Assembly (NCBI RefSeq): GCF_036850765.1
Contig: NC_089492.1
Location: forward strand, 100,831,022 to 100,895,021
Reading direction: 5' to 3'
Length of the DNA stretch: 64,000 bases
Source: Saccopteryx bilineata
Taxonomy: Eukaryota > Chordata > Mammalia > Chiroptera > Emballonuridae
In this document: piece after piece, positions 13,580 to 26,430 of the stretch
Layout: every line of letters begins with the position of its first letter
How positions within the stretch are numbered: position 1 is the first letter of the stretch
Position numbers and translations under genes: made by a program
Notes under the pieces: generated by a model
Database searches by the model: none
Seen by the model: only the letters and a program-made list of their open reading frames with translations
Told to the model about the DNA's origin: nothing

Positions 13580-14639
13580 TCCAAGTTGTTTTTGAATTTA
13601 CTTCTGTCCCAGCAGTACCCACTGTGTTTTTTAGGCTTTCATTCATTTGTGTTGGTTAGCATTATCATTAGGGCATGCAGCAAACCTATCCATCTAGCCA
13701 AGTATCTTAACACATTAGTAGTCTATTAGTTTCAAGGGCATACACTGCCTAATGGAGGTGAGGTGAGGATAGCTTAACTTAAAATTTTAAGAAGGTTACA
13801 TGTACAGTGTCACTCCATTAGTAGGAAAAAAAGTACTCCTTCCCACCCTTCAGGTGACCCACCACAAACCTATCTTAGCAATGAAAACTTACACAGAAGG
13901 ATAGAATATGTAAACGTCAGTATGACAAAATGTTTAAAGATAGAAAAATGGCACTGTAAAAAGATATTAGACTGTTTTTAATCAAGATAGTACCATTAAT
14001 AAATGGCTAATTCCAAGTCTAGGGCAGGGAGACTAAAAACTAGGCTTAGGACATCATCTACCTGAAAGCAAGAAAATGCTCAAAGATAAATGGATACTTG
14101 TCAAAAGGACACAAGGGCCTGTTTGAAGGGGTTCCTACTACCTATATTTGCAACACTGAGCATCAAAAGGAATAATGACTGAAAAGAAATAATGACTGTA
14201 CTTGATTATAATACACTGAAAGAAATTCACAGTAACTTGAAACCAAGCTCCCCAAGTAAACTAAAATAAAAAAAAGAGGATACAACCAAAAATCTGTTTT
14301 TTTTTATGGAGTAATACCAGCTAATAAGTATAGAATGAATAACAGAATTAGAAACTCATGAGCATGTCCAAGTGAAATAATTGATTAAAGATCATTAGTG
14401 GTTGTTAAACTCGTTAGGTGAAATTATACTGGGTAATGCAATATTTACATAATACTAAAGTATTACCATACTTGGCATTTGCAAAGGGAATGTCTTTCTA
14501 ACAATGGAGAGAACAAGCAGTTATGTCCCTAACCAAAATGGTCAAGCATAGCATCATTAATAGTGGGACAACCTGACATTATGTGTTTCCTGATATAAAA
14601 CATTTCAATTTAAGAAAAGTAAACCTAAAGGAAGTAGAA

Positions 14640-15830
14640 GGAAAGAAAATTAATGTTTCAATGAAATTGACAGAAGACTAGACCAACAAAATATAAAGTT
14701 GGTTCTTTGAAAAAAACATACTAAAAAAGACATGTATAGCAAAGCTAATTTAAAGAAGACATGAAGATTAGGAATGAAAAAATGGCATAATTAGACATAT
14801 AAAGATTTTTTAAAAACCACAATAAAGTTCTTTATGCTAGTACATTTGAACACATATAAAATGGGTAATTTTTCAGAAAATAAATAATTACCAATACTAA
14901 AAAAATTGAAGAGCTGTACAACTGAAGAGCTAATAACTATCAAAGAAATTGAACTGGTAATTAAATGTACACTTCTTAAGAGACACCAAACCCAGATCCT
15001 TTAAAAGGTAACTTTCTTGAATCTTCAAAGAACAGATAATCTCTTGTCAACTATTTAAGAAAAAGTGCCTACGACTTAAAACTACTCAACTAATTTTATC
15101 AGACTAATATAACCTTGATACTAAAACTGGGCAATGACAATTAAAAATCAATTTTATTGTAAAATGTAGATTAAAAAAACCTGAAATAAAATTAATCAAT
15201 GTATTTTTTAAAAGCACAACCCCCTCCCAATAACAGTAATAATAAAACTCTATATGACCAAGAAGCATTTATCTTAAGAGTGAAAGGATGGTTCAACATT
15301 AGAAAAATGTATCAATGTATCCTATTTCCCCATGTATAAAACAATACCATGTATAAGATGTACCTTAATTTTGGGCCCCGAAATTTGAAAAAAAAATGTA
15401 TTACATAAGGTTATTGAACTCGTTTTATTCATCATAAAATTCATATAACTCATCACTGTCAAAACTCCCATCCAATTAGCTTGTCCTCATCTGTGTCTGG
15501 TGACAAATCACTGTCTTCAACAATGGGCATAAAAACAAGCACGAAAAAGCGGGAAATGCAAGTAAAAAAAATATCTACAATCACTGTATAAGACGCACCC
15601 AGTTTTTAGACCCCAAATTTTTCGGGGGAAACTGTGTCTTATGAAATATGGTAATCTAACACAAATAAAGGAGATAAATGTTAGGACTGTTTCATTCAAT
15701 TAACAGAGGGAAAAAGAAGAAAATAACACTTAAAAAATAATAAAACCTTAAATTAGGAACAGACAGCAACTTCCTTGACTTGATAAATCGTCTGTATATA
15801 CCACAGTAAATCTGTAATTAATACAACCAA
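14640..15830 (+). mobile_element. Old L1 ORF2 fragment interrupted by a MITE
   Basis: Plus-strand DNA with decayed L1 ORF2 stretches: GACCAACAAAATATAAAGTT, CTTGATACTAAAACTGGGCA and AAGGATGGTTCAACATTAGA. L1-like sequence appears to continue after the MITE at about 15660. Many frameshifts indicate an ancient L1M-type copy. Confidence 0.7.
15325..15655. mobile_element. MITE with GTATAAGACGCACC-type inverted ends
   Basis: The left part reads CCCCATGTATAAAAC and GTATAAGATGTACC. The right part reads GTATAAGACGCACCCAG in an inner copy and ends in a GTCTTATGAAATATGG-like terminus. Ends mirror each other imperfectly and there is no coding capacity. The superfamily was not identified. Confidence 0.6.
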
Positions 15831-15856
15831 AGTGTATTTCTATTAGCACACATCTT

Positions 15857-16221
15857 TTTTTTTTTTTTTTAAGTGAGAAGTGGGGAGGCAGAGACAGACT
15901 CTCACATGTACCCTGACTGGGAGCCACTTGGCAAACCTCCTACTGGGAGATGCTTTGCCAGTCTGGGCTGCTGCTCCATTGCTCAGCAACTGAGCTATTT
16001 TAATGCCTGAGGTGAAGCCATAGAGCCATCCTCATGGCCCAGGGCTAACTTTGCTCAAACCCTTTGAGCCATGGCTGCTGCAGGAGGGGAAGAGAGAGAG
16101 AACTGGGGGTGGGGGGAGAAGCAGATGGTCATTTCTTCTGTGTGCCCTAACCAGGAATTGAACCCGAAACTTCCACACACCTGGCTGATGCTCTACCACT
16201 GAGCAATCGGCCAGGGCTTAA
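15857..16221 (-). mobile_element. Type A tRNA-SINE, older
   Basis: Minus orientation, diverged body. CACACATCTT is at 15847-15856 and 16222-16231 as the TSD. Confidence 0.88.
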
Positions 16222-16559
16222 CACACATCTTATTTAGCATCTGTGAAACACTTTTCAAGAATCTTTGTTGTATTCATAATTGTATTTGATGTTTACTTTG
16301 CTATTCAAAAGTGATTGTTAAATGAAAGAAAGTAATTGCTTCTTTTGCTTCCTACTCCAATTCCTCTCCTCCCCCCCTTCTCTGGAGTCCAGTAAGATTT
16401 CTGCCCTTCTCATTCTACTGATTGCTGGTCAGTCACTGATGACCACTGCAATGCAAAAAGTACAAATATTAATTCTGGGTATTAACACTACTTGAGCTAT
16501 CAGCTCAAGGCATAGCCAATCACTTCCTCTTCTTAACACTTTTCTTCACTGGGTTTTCA

Positions 16560-17940
16560 GGACCCCTCATTCTCATTGTTTGCTCCTATTATTTCACTTT
16601 CTCCATCTCTGTAGTTGGTTCCTACTCAACTCTGGCTTGTTAACATTGGCATGCCCTGGACATAGCACTAATTCTCTGGTGATCTCATCTAGACACATGA
16701 CCTTAAATACTATTTATATGCTAAGAACTCCCAAATTTATATCTTTAGCCCAACCCTTTATCCTGGATAAGATGAATTTGTATATCCAACTGACTATTCA
16801 ATATTTCTACTTGGATGTCTGATATGTCAAAAATATCCAAAACTGAACTTCCAATCTCCTCATGTATCCTATCCCTCCCAAAATTTGTTCTTCAGGCAAT
16901 TGTTCCTATCTTCATAAATGGTAGCTCTGTCCTTCCAGCTGCTTAGGTTTAAAAGCTTTAACAAGTTATTTGTATAATGCTCACAAAAATTAGGGGTATT
17001 TCAAAATGAATGCAAAGTGATAAAGAAAGAAGCATTTGATATTTTTTATTAAACAAGAACATCAGGAAAGCAAACAAGTCAAAGAAAGTTGTTTGACTCT
17101 GCAAATGAGATGTAAAACCAACTTTTATTTCATTGGTGAAAATGCACTATGCAAAAGGCTGAAAGTACTAGAGTATCTGTACATTCCCAGATCCCCTAAT
17201 TTTTGTGAGCAGTGTATTTCTCTCTTGCCACAACCAAGTAATCTGCAAATCTTGTCAATTCTACATTCAAGATATAGCTAGAATCTGACCACTTCTTCCA
17301 CTTGCACTGGTACTATCAATATATTGGTATCAGCATCATTTCTCCTTTAGATTACTGCAAGAGACTAAATGTTCTCTGTGCTTGTGCCTCTGCCTTCCAT
17401 AGCACATTTTCAATGAATAGAGCCTAAAGTCAGATCATTTAACGCCTTCATTCAAAACCCCTCCAATGGTTTTCCCATCTTACTCAAGATGGGAAAAGAA
17501 AAGCAAATATCCTTATAGTGGCCTACAAAGTCCTAAAAGATCTTGTCTCCTTACTATGCTGACCTCATATACTAAGACACTCATTCCAGGCCAATTACTT
17601 TGAGCCAAGCTGGCTTCTTTGATGTACTTGAAGCAATTGCTCAAATGTTACCTCCTCAAGTAGGCTTTCCTGGACCACCCATTAGAATAACAATCTTCCC
17701 TATCTCAACATGACCTATTCATTCCTTCCCTGTATTATGTGATTTTTCATTGTACCCATTGCCTCTGACCTACTTTGTATTTTCCTCATCCATTTCTTTA
17801 TTTTGCTCTCTTGCCAACAGAAATGGTAAGCTCCATGAAAGTAGGGGTTTTGGCTTCCTTTGCTCAATGCTCTATACCTACCAGCTAGACCAGTGCAAAG
17901 TAAGTGTTCAACAAATAATTGCTGAGTTGAATGAAACACA
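16560..17940 (+). mobile_element. L2 LINE 3' region
   Basis: Plus orientation. Stretches such as CTCAAATGTTACCTCCTCAA, GTAAGCTCCATGAAAGTAGG and AAGTGTTCAACAAATAATTG mark the conserved 3' end of L2. The left limit is uncertain, and a mariner-type MITE interrupts it at about 16977-17212. Confidence 0.75.
16979..17210. mobile_element. Mariner-type MITE with 18-bp perfect TIRs
   Basis: GCTCACAAAAATTAGGGG at 16979-16996 and its exact reverse complement at 17193-17210. TA dinucleotides a few bases outside suit a Tc1/mariner target site. The interior (~196 bp) has no transposase. Inserted within L2 sequence. Confidence 0.85.
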
Positions 17941-18278
17941 AACATGAAACAAAGATTTAAAAACTTACCTAACAAAAGACATCATAATCAAAGTAAAAAA
18001 CATATCACACATAAAAGAAAAAGGACATGTAAAAAACTCTATGAATCACCAAGAAAAAGACAAACTCATTAGGAAAAATGGTTAAAGAACATGAATAAGC
18101 AATTCAATAAGACATCACCATAGGGTCGATAAATGTAAGAAATGATTTTCAACCTCTTTATTAGTCAGGGCAATGAGAATTAAAAAAACGATATATATTT
18201 ATCCACCAAAAGGGCGAAAAGGAAAAGGCCTGATAATATCAAGTGTTATTCAAGATATAAAGATCGAATTTTCAACCT

Positions 18279-18540
18279 GACAAGTGGTGCCACAGCGGAT
18301 AGAGCATCGACCTGGGACGCTGAGACCCCTGGTTCAAAACCCCAAGGTCGCCAGCTCAAGTGTGGGATCACAGACATGATCTCATGGTTGCTGGCTTGAG
18401 CCCAAAGGTTGCTAGCTTGACTGGAGACCCCCAGTCAAGGCACATATGAGAAGCAATCAATGAACAACTAAAGTGAAGAAGCACTGACTAGTTGATCCTT
18501 CTCTCCCCTTCTTCTCTAAAAATCAATGAATAAAATCTTA
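18279..18540 (+). mobile_element. Type B tRNA-SINE, diverged
   Basis: Head CCTGACAAGTGGTGCCACAG, then GGTCGCCAGCTCAAG, GTCAAGGCACATATGAGAAG and a CT-rich end. The decayed L1-like DNA at about 17940-18270 precedes it. Confidence 0.82.
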
Positions 18541-18677
18541 AAATAGATTTTTTTCACATATTCCTTCCTAGTTTAAGATACTTCCATTAAATTAGAAATT
18601 ACTTTGAAAAGAAACATTAGGATGCAAATACAATCAGGGATTCTAATTCTAGACAAAGTTTCTAGAGAAAGACTAGC

Positions 18678-19053
18678 GGTAGAGCATCGGCCTAGCGTGT
18701 GGAGGACCCGGGTTCGATTCCCGGCCAGGGCACACAGGAGAAGCGCCCATTTGCTTCTCCACCCCTCCGCCGCGCTTTCCTCTCTGTCTCTCTCTTCCCC
18801 TCCTGCAGCCGAGGCTCCATTGGAGCAAAGATGGCCCGGGCGCTGGGGATGGCTCTGTGGCCTCTGCCCCAGGCGCTAGAGTGGCTCTGGTCGCAACATG
18901 GCGACGCCCAGGATGGGCAGAGCATCGCCCCCTGGTGGGCAGAGCGTGGCCCCTGGTGGGCGTGCCGGGTGGATCCCGGTCGGGCGCATGCGGGAGTCTG
19001 TCTGACTGTCTCTCCCTGTTTCCAGCTTCAGAAAAATGAAAAAAAAAAAAAAA
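18678..19053 (+). mobile_element. Type A tRNA-SINE, 5'-truncated, exact 12-bp TSD
   Basis: Starts at GGTAGAGCATCGG, missing about the first 20 bp of the head including most of the A box. AGAAAGACTAGC is at 18666-18677 and 19054-19065. The body is close to consensus, with an A-rich tail. Confidence 0.92.
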
Positions 19054-19546
19054 AGAAAGACTAGCACATACTACAAGATTGTACTCTGCACACCTGGCCT
19101 TTTTCTGTGGTATAGCATACAAACTACACAGAAGTTATAATAAATGAACCAGAGATAACATGTTTCAATGTAGAATCTCAAATCATAATGTTGAATAAAC
19201 AAGCAAGTTATACAACAGTATTTTATTTATATAGTTTCAAAACATAAAATACTATGTATCATCTGCAGATACAAACACATGTGCAATTTACATAAAAACA
19301 CATAAAAAGAGATTAAGAGTGATTTGCACTAGGGAGGTAAAGTATGAAATGTGATGAGGAAGTACACAGTAGTCTTCGAATGTATCTTTTTACTGAAGAA
19401 AAAGGTTACAATTAGTAGTGGGCACATGGGTATTTGTTATGGTATACCTTCTGACTTGGTATTTATTTGTAATCATTTATAACAAAAGGTATTAATAAAA
19501 GAAAGGTAACATGAGTCAAGTTACTAGAGGTCTAATTCTGATTCGT

Positions 19547-19568
19547 GTGTGTGTGTGTGTGTGTGTGT
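19547..19568. repeat. GT microsatellite
   Basis: (GT)11 tract. Confidence 0.9.
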
Positions 19569-19639
19569 CTACAGACACAGATACACACATACATATATAA
19601 TTATCTTGGTTCTGTGGCTTTATATTTTCATTTGTAAAG

Positions 19640-19865
19640 AAAGAGCTCACACACTTTCTGATTTCAAAACTTAATACATAGCTATAGTAATCAAAAGAGT
19701 GTGGTACCGGATTAAGGACAAACATACAGACCAATAGGATAGAAGTGAGTGTCAAGAAATAAACCCTTACATTTATGGTTAATAGACTTTCAACAAGGGT
19801 GCTACGGCAGTTCAATGGTTAAAGGTCTTTTCAATAGATGGTGCTGGGATAATTGGATAACCTCA
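19640..19865 (+). mobile_element. Old L1 ORF2 fragment
   Basis: Contains ATAGCTATAGTAATCAAAAG, AGTGTGGTACCGG, ACAGACCAATAGGATAGAAG and GATGGTGCTGGGATAATTGG, a diagnostic L1 ORF2 series. Frame-broken. Confidence 0.85.
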
Positions 19866-21329
19866 GGCAAAAAAATAAGGGAAGAGGAGGGCAAGCAAAG
19901 AACCTGGTTAGGTGGCTTTACCAGTGGTCCAGGTGAAAGATGACCGATTGATGATGGCACAGATAGAGAAACATGGACAGATTCAATATATTTTGGAGGC
20001 TGATGCAGTGCTTCTGGTGTCAGACATGATAGTATAATTTGAATATATGCACTTCATTAGAAAGAATATAACCAACACATCAGACTGATGATTTACTGAA
20101 TATTAATTAGTCCTTTGGATAAGACAAGTTCATTAAACTAAAATAATTAAATTAATAGCCTAGGTGCTAGAGATAAGGTAAAAATCATGAAGCTGGTTTA
20201 GGATACAGTGTTAATGGATGTGGTAGCAAGGTAAAGGAACAAGAAGAATAAAAATATTTTCTTGTGTTCCAGTTTGAACAACTGAGTTTAGAGCAATGAG
20301 ATAAAGAGGAGTCGGGGTGGGGATAGTTTGAGAAGTCAGAGAGATGTCTATGATGTGCAGCTTGAAGGGGAGTCTGAGATGAAAATAACTGCTGTGGTAC
20401 TTAAACCCACTGGAATAGATAAAATGGTTTAGGAAATAAAAATGGGGCCAGGACTAAGCCCTGAGAAACTCCAAAACTTAGAGGTCATATGAAAGAAAGA
20501 AAAGAAGACTGAGGATATGTTCGTAAGGGAGGAGGAAAATGTGGAGTCAAAAGAGGCCAAAAGAGAAGAATAGTTTAAGGAGGAAATGGTCAGAGTGTGT
20601 CAGATCTGCTGAGAGTGCCTATAGGAAGAGGGAAAGGAAGTGTCTCCTGGGTAGAAATAATGTTATCTCTTTGGTGATACTGACAGAAGTTTTAATGGAG
20701 GGAGGGAGCCATACTCCAGCAGATTAATGAGTAAATGGGATGTGGAGAAATGAGCTATTATTAAAAATAATTGTGAGACTACAATATTTTTTCCTGCCTT
20801 TTCCTAAAGTTTCTTTTAAAAATGTCTCCTCCTTTCTTGACAATGTTTGGAACTGTTTTAACCAGTGATTCCTACAGTCACAGGTCGGTAGTGCCAGTGA
20901 AGCAGATACTGATTTTCCACCCTACCTTAGAGTGACTACTATAGGAACTGATCAGCAATATTGTAAAACAGAGAACAGGCCAACGTTTCACCACAGTACT
21001 TAGTCCTTTCTCTTTCATTTACTTATTTGGTTTTCCTACTGTATCTCATTCGAATTACCATGAGCAAAGATTTTAGAAATTATTTTTGTAAGCAGAACAA
21101 AGGGGGATGATGTGGCAGATAAATGTGGTATCTGGTTTCAACAGTATTTGGATATTACTTGCTGGTGTATGAGTAAAGGGATGAGTTCCTCTTGCCATCT
21201 GGCAAGTGTAAAATGGAAATCTAAGGTGCTTGCCAATGAGAACTTCAGAATGAATGGATTCAATTAGGTTTAGGTCAGCAAAACTTGATCATTTGATCGC
21301 CAGGTGTTTCTAGTACCTAAATGTGGGTC

Positions 21330-21520
21330 CACTGTTCATGGCACGCTGGGAATATCAAAATTACCCAAGGAAGTTAAAAATAAAACCAACCCCCCTTCAA
21401 CAACAAAAAACTAGATTCCTAGCCCTCAGCCATATATCTAGCAGATGTGGGGTGAGATCCAGAAATCTGCATTTTTAAAAAAGCCCTCAGGATTTCCGAT
21501 AATACAGCCAGACTGCAGAA
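21330..21520 (-). mobile_element. MER5-like hAT-Charlie remnant
   Basis: GATCCAGAAATCTGCATTTT followed by AAGCCCTCAGGATT resembles the conserved MER5A/MER20 motif. Limits and orientation are approximate. Confidence 0.5.
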
Positions 21521-21700
21521 GTCGGTACTAAAGAGTCCAAACATACAGGTGATAATTTATTTCTAAGGTAATAAGGCAGAGGTATAGAATTATGAAGTTA
21601 GCATTTGGAGGACTTTTAAAGAACACTAAGTTGAGTCTCCTCCCCCTACTAAGGACACCAGTCATGGTTAGATATCTTGCTTTTTGGCATTTCTATTATA

Positions 21701-22051
21701 CAGGGGATCCTTGGGTTATTATGCCACAGTTCTGTCCCTATGACAGTGACATAACCCAAATTTGGGTGTAAATCGAAACACACCCTAGCCTAAGTCACTT
21801 ACCTATCCTAACACAGTTGTAAAATAATAATCTAGAACATAAAAAACTCAACTAAGCCACAGAAAAAGAATACTGTGTATTCTGCTGCATGCAACCAAAC
21901 TATATAGTTCGTCCTCAAAGTCCCTAAGTACGACGCTAACGGCATCAGCTGAAACATTCACGTCTCAATTTTTTAAGTTTTTATGGGAGTGAGCGTCATA
22001 AACTTGAAACGTCATATATCAAGACTGTTGTTGTAACCTGAGGACCCCCTG
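21701..22051 (+). mobile_element. Tigger/mariner-like MITE with TA TSD
   Basis: 351 bp. Left end CAGGGGATCCTTGGGTTA and right end (reverse complement) CAGGGGGTCCTCAGGTTA match at 15 of 18. TA is at 21699-21700 and 22052-22053. It is non-coding and the same family is at 30441-31013. Confidence 0.88.
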
Positions 22052-22770
22052 TATGTGCTGTCTTCTCTTGCTTTTTAGTCACCTTATATAAACAAGTTGG
22101 TACTTTAAGCAAATATATTTTAATTTGTCTACAGGAACTATTTACTTTTTCTACTTTATTGTACCCATAGAGTGGACAAAGTTGGAACTAGAAATGTGCA
22201 TTGTTGTCTACAGATCTCTTCACAGCTTCCCAGTGACCATGAAGGACAGAGACCACAGCTTTTAGCTCTTATAATTTCTCATAGAAGGAACAGTTGACAT
22301 GACACATGAAAGCAGGACCACTTTACTAGGCAAAAAGAATTACTAAAAGGGCCCCTTTTCTTGGAGTTACTGAGCCAGGATAAAGTTTCTAGGTGATAGT
22401 TATCTATGACCGAATTAAAAAGTTGCTTCAAGGGACAAACGAGAGAAAATAATAGTCAACTTCCTGCATAGGGTGTGAGCTAATCGCACAGCTGTCACTC
22501 TGATGGGAATCCTTGCTTACTATTTATAAATTAAGACTTAAGATAAAAGCACAGGATGACAAAATGTTCTAAACACATGCAAAATAAAACGATAAGGTCT
22601 AAAATGTGTCCAACAGGTAAAACTTATTTTTGTAAAGTAGAATAAAGTTGCCCGTGTGTGCACACACAAAAGGTAAAAATGAAATAAAAGGAAGTTATAA
22701 AGAACTCCTGAATAAGTAAAGAAAGAATCAAAGTGCTAAACTAAGATGCTATAAAAAAAATAATTTGAGC

Positions 22771-23050
22771 CTGACCAGGCAGTGGCGCAGTGGATAGAGC
22801 GTCGAACTGGGATGCCAAGGACCCAGGTTTGAAACCCTGAGGTCGCCAGCTTGAGCGTGGGCTCATCTGGTTTGAGCAAGGCTCACCAGCTTGAGCCCAA
22901 GGTCACTGGCTTGAGCAAGGGGTCACTTGGTTTGCTGTAGCCCCACCTGGGTCAAGGCACATATAAGAAAGCAATCATCGAAGAATTGATGCTTCTCATC
23001 TCTCTCCCTTCCTGTCTGTCCCTCTCTCAATCTCACACAAAAAAAGAAAG
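22771..23050 (+). mobile_element. Type B tRNA-SINE (1 of 3 in a row)
   Basis: Head GCCTGACCAGGCAGTGGCGC, body with repeated CTTGAGC motifs and a CT-rich end. No clear TSD. Confidence 0.9.
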
Positions 23051-23082
23051 TCTAGGGACCAACATAAAAAATGAAAAGCAGC

Positions 23083-23429
23083 TTGACCAGGTGGTAGCGC
23101 AATGGATAGAGTGTTGGAGTGAGACGCAGAGGACCCAGGTTCGAAACCCTGAGGTCATTGGCTTGAGCGCAGGCTCACCAGCTTGAGTGCGGGGTTGCTG
23201 GCTTTAGTATGGGTTCATAGACATGACCCCATGGTCGCTGGCTTGAGCCCAAACGTTGCTGGCTTGAAGCCCAAGGTCACTGGCTTGAGCAAGGGGTCAC
23301 TTGCTCTGCTGGAGCACACTCCACAGTCCAGGCCCATGTGAGAAAGCAATCAGTGAACTACTAAGGTGCTCAATGAAGAATTGATGCTTCTTATCTCTCT
23401 TCCTTCCCATCTGTCTGTCCCTAGCTGTC

Positions 23430-23462
<33 letters not shown>

Positions 23463-23480
23463 AAAATTAAAAAAAATTAA
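23083..23480 (+). mobile_element. Type B tRNA-SINE (2 of 3 in a row)
   Basis: Head CTTGACCAGGTGGTAGCGC, longer body with extra copies of the GGTCACTGGCTTGAGC-type unit, then (TC)n(AC)n and an A-rich tail. Confidence 0.88.
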
Positions 23481-23534
23481 AAGTAGAAAACAACACAATA
23501 CACACACAAAACATGCAACACATAAGTGTGAGCT

Positions 23535-23826
23535 GCCTGGCCAGGCGGTGGCGCAGTGGGTAGTGTGTCGGACTGGGATGTGGAGGACCCAGGTTCGAGA
23601 CCCCGAGGTGGCCAGCTTGAACATGGGCTCACATGGTTTGAGCAAAGCTCACCAGCTTGGACTCAAGGTCACTGGCTTTAGCAAGGGGTTACTCGGTCTG
23701 TTGTAGCCCCACAGTCAAGGCACGGATGAGAAAGTGATCAATGAACTACAGTGCTACAACAAAAAAATTGATGATTGATGCTTCTCATCTCTCTTCCTTC
23801 TCTGTCTGTGTGTGTGTGGGGGGGGG
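23535..23826 (+). mobile_element. Type B tRNA-SINE (3 of 3 in a row)
   Basis: Head GCCTGGCCAGGCGGTGGCGC. AGTGTGAGCT at 23525-23534 and 23827-23836 is the TSD. The tail has become a GT/G-rich run. Confidence 0.9.
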
Positions 23827-23888
23827 AGTGTGAGCTAAGAGCAAAAATTAAACACCAGATAAACTGAGTAAAATATTTAAAAAAATAT

Positions 23889-24310
23889 TTTTAAAATGAG
23901 AAGCCACTCAAGTATCTGTGAACAGATAAATAGAAAAACAAATGTGTTATATACATATATTGGAATATTATCCAGCCATAAAAAAGAATCAAGTTCAGCT
24001 ACATGGTACAACATGGATGAATCTTGAAATCATTACGTAAAGTGAAACACAAAAGAGTAAATATTATGATTCCATTTAACTAGAATAGGCAAATTCATGA
24101 AGACCAAGTTGATTAAAGGTTACCAGGGGCTCAAAAAAGGTAGGATATTGCTTACTGGGTATATGTTTTTAGGTGACAACAGGGTTTTGGAAATAGATAG
24201 TGGTGATGGCTGTACACATTATGAATGTAATTAATAACATTGAATTCCACTTAAAAATGCTTTAAATGGCATATTTTATATTATACATATTTACTACAAT
24301 AAAACAATTA
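23889..24310 (+). mobile_element. L1 LINE 3' end, old
   Basis: Contains GAATATTATCCAGCCATAAA, then ACATGGATGAATCTTGAAAT and AGGTTACCAGGGGCT, as in L1 ORF2 C-terminus and 3' UTR, plus strand. Confidence 0.85.
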
Positions 24311-25119
24311 GGAAATCAAAACAGAGGAGGAGGAAAAATCAGTATGCAACAAAACAAAACCAGAAATGAAAATACACTAAATATTGCAAGAATATCACCC
24401 CAAAATGTTATTTAAGGAAGCTTAGGACCATAACAAGTATAGGGTAGGGGAGGTATGCCAAAGAGGTAGCAGCATAAATAAACAGCTTAATCTCAAACAA
24501 GTAAGAGGAACATAATTCTAACCATCCTAACCAGGACACTTTTTAGAAGTAAGGGGACACTATTAATAATTATAGAGGGACAACAGGTGTAGACTGAGAC
24601 TGTCTCAGGCAAACTGGGATGTGTAGTGGCTACTCTACATATAAGGGCAACTGAGTTCTCAAGGTTGAGGTCACGACTGCAGTCTAGTGTCTGGCCAAAG
24701 TACTAGTCTGAAAGCATCTTCCTAAAGGACCTTCAATTGGTCAAAAATGCAAGTCCTTTTCTTATTTTACAAACAGTAACTCACAAGTAGATAGCCTTTA
24801 CTGAAGTTTATTATCTGATGTTCATAAAACAATATAATATTAGGTTTTATTAAGAGCTATTGTGATATTCTAGGAATTTTAGAAAACGAAATTGTAATGT
24901 ATTTTGAATTGCACTGGCAGGCACACTAAGGATTTATAAGGTGAATCATTACATCAATATATATTTTTATATATAATTCTATAAATATATGAATATATTC
25001 TTTTATATATCATTTTAGATAACTCTCTATGTATGTATACAGTATATTCTTTTATACTTAACTTGACTATAGACAATTGAACCTGAACATTTGAAAAAAT
25101 CAAACTAGAATTACTTTTA

Positions 25120-25401
<282 letters not shown>

Positions 25402-25884
25402 TTATGCTCCCTTTGGGGCTGCCAGCAGGAGTGATTTCCCAGGTATGGTTATTCAGGAGTGGGTTCTCAGAGCATCTAAGATCTGCAGTTCTTATCTCTC
25501 CCCTTCAGGGCTGTGAACCCCTCAAGTAATAACTACAGGCAGCTGATAACTCAGGTTAAAAATATCTGAAAACTCGTGTAAGTTAAAGTTTCATTCAAAT
25601 TATACTTCTTGGCAGATGTTACTAAAATGTTTCATTTGTAAAGTCAATCCTATGGGGTTCAAACTATGCAGCACTGATTCTGGTACACACGGGGCAAACT
25701 AAAACAAAACAAAACAAAACAGAAAACAACAAATAAAAACAAAATAAAAAATTGCAAATAAGTACATGAACTTAATGGAGGCATCTCAGGGATTTTGAGA
25801 GTTTTAAATGATACATATAATTGAGAACATGATACATATGTATATGGAGAATAAACTGGAAAAGCGTAATTACTTAATAAAGGT

Positions 25885-26095
25885 GGAGGTGGGGATATTA
25901 ATATACTGTGTTTGCTACGTGCCAGATGCTTTTACAGACTCGGTCTAATTTAAATTCCATAATGACCAGAGAAAGGTTCATTTCACAGGTGAGCAAACTG
26001 TGGCTCTGGGAAGTTTAAAAAACTGCCTGAGGTGACTTGGACAGTTAATAGTAGAGCAGTAAGTCCAAAATGGTTTGGCTCCAAATCTTGGACAT
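25885..26095 (-). mobile_element. MIR SINE
   Basis: TGCTACGTGCCAGATGCTTT, then TTTCACAGGTGAGCAAACTG is the MIR core in reverse orientation. Confidence 0.8.
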
Positions 26096-26224
26096 ACAAC
26101 GAATGGACTTTATCATTAAAAAGGTATTTAGCTAAATAAACAAAATTACTACAGGATGCACAAATAAAAATGAGACCATCTCTGGTTTCTGTTGGGAAGT
26201 TGGCTGTTACTAACCTATCAAGGA

Positions 26225-26430
26225 AATTAAAACTAGTAGTTAAGAGTCAGAGAGACCTAGATTCAAGTCTTCAATCCTGCACTTTCTACCTGTGCCTCAG
26301 TTTCTTCACCTGCAAAACTGAGATAACAGCACCATTTACCCTATAGCATTGTAAGAATAAAATGGGACTATTGTTAATATCTTACTACAGTGCCTGGCAC
26401 ATAGTAACCACTCAATAAATGATGACTACA
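26225..26430 (+). mobile_element. MIR SINE
   Basis: Forward MIR features: CTGTGCCTCAGTTTCTTCAC and CAGTGCCTGGCACATAGTAA then CCACTCAATAAATGATG. Confidence 0.88.

Noticed and set aside
20200..20740. GA-rich DNA with a 62-codon frame, possibly a gene fragment or ancient repeat
   Set aside because: It recalls a dispersed mammalian repeat (GGGGCCAGGACTAAGCCCTG, GAGAAACTCC) but I cannot name the family or find splice signals. Left uncalled.
22771..23826. CRISPR-like array of spaced repeats
   Set aside because: The spaced repeats are three diverged SINE copies with CTTGAGC units. Spacing is irregular and the genome is mammalian.
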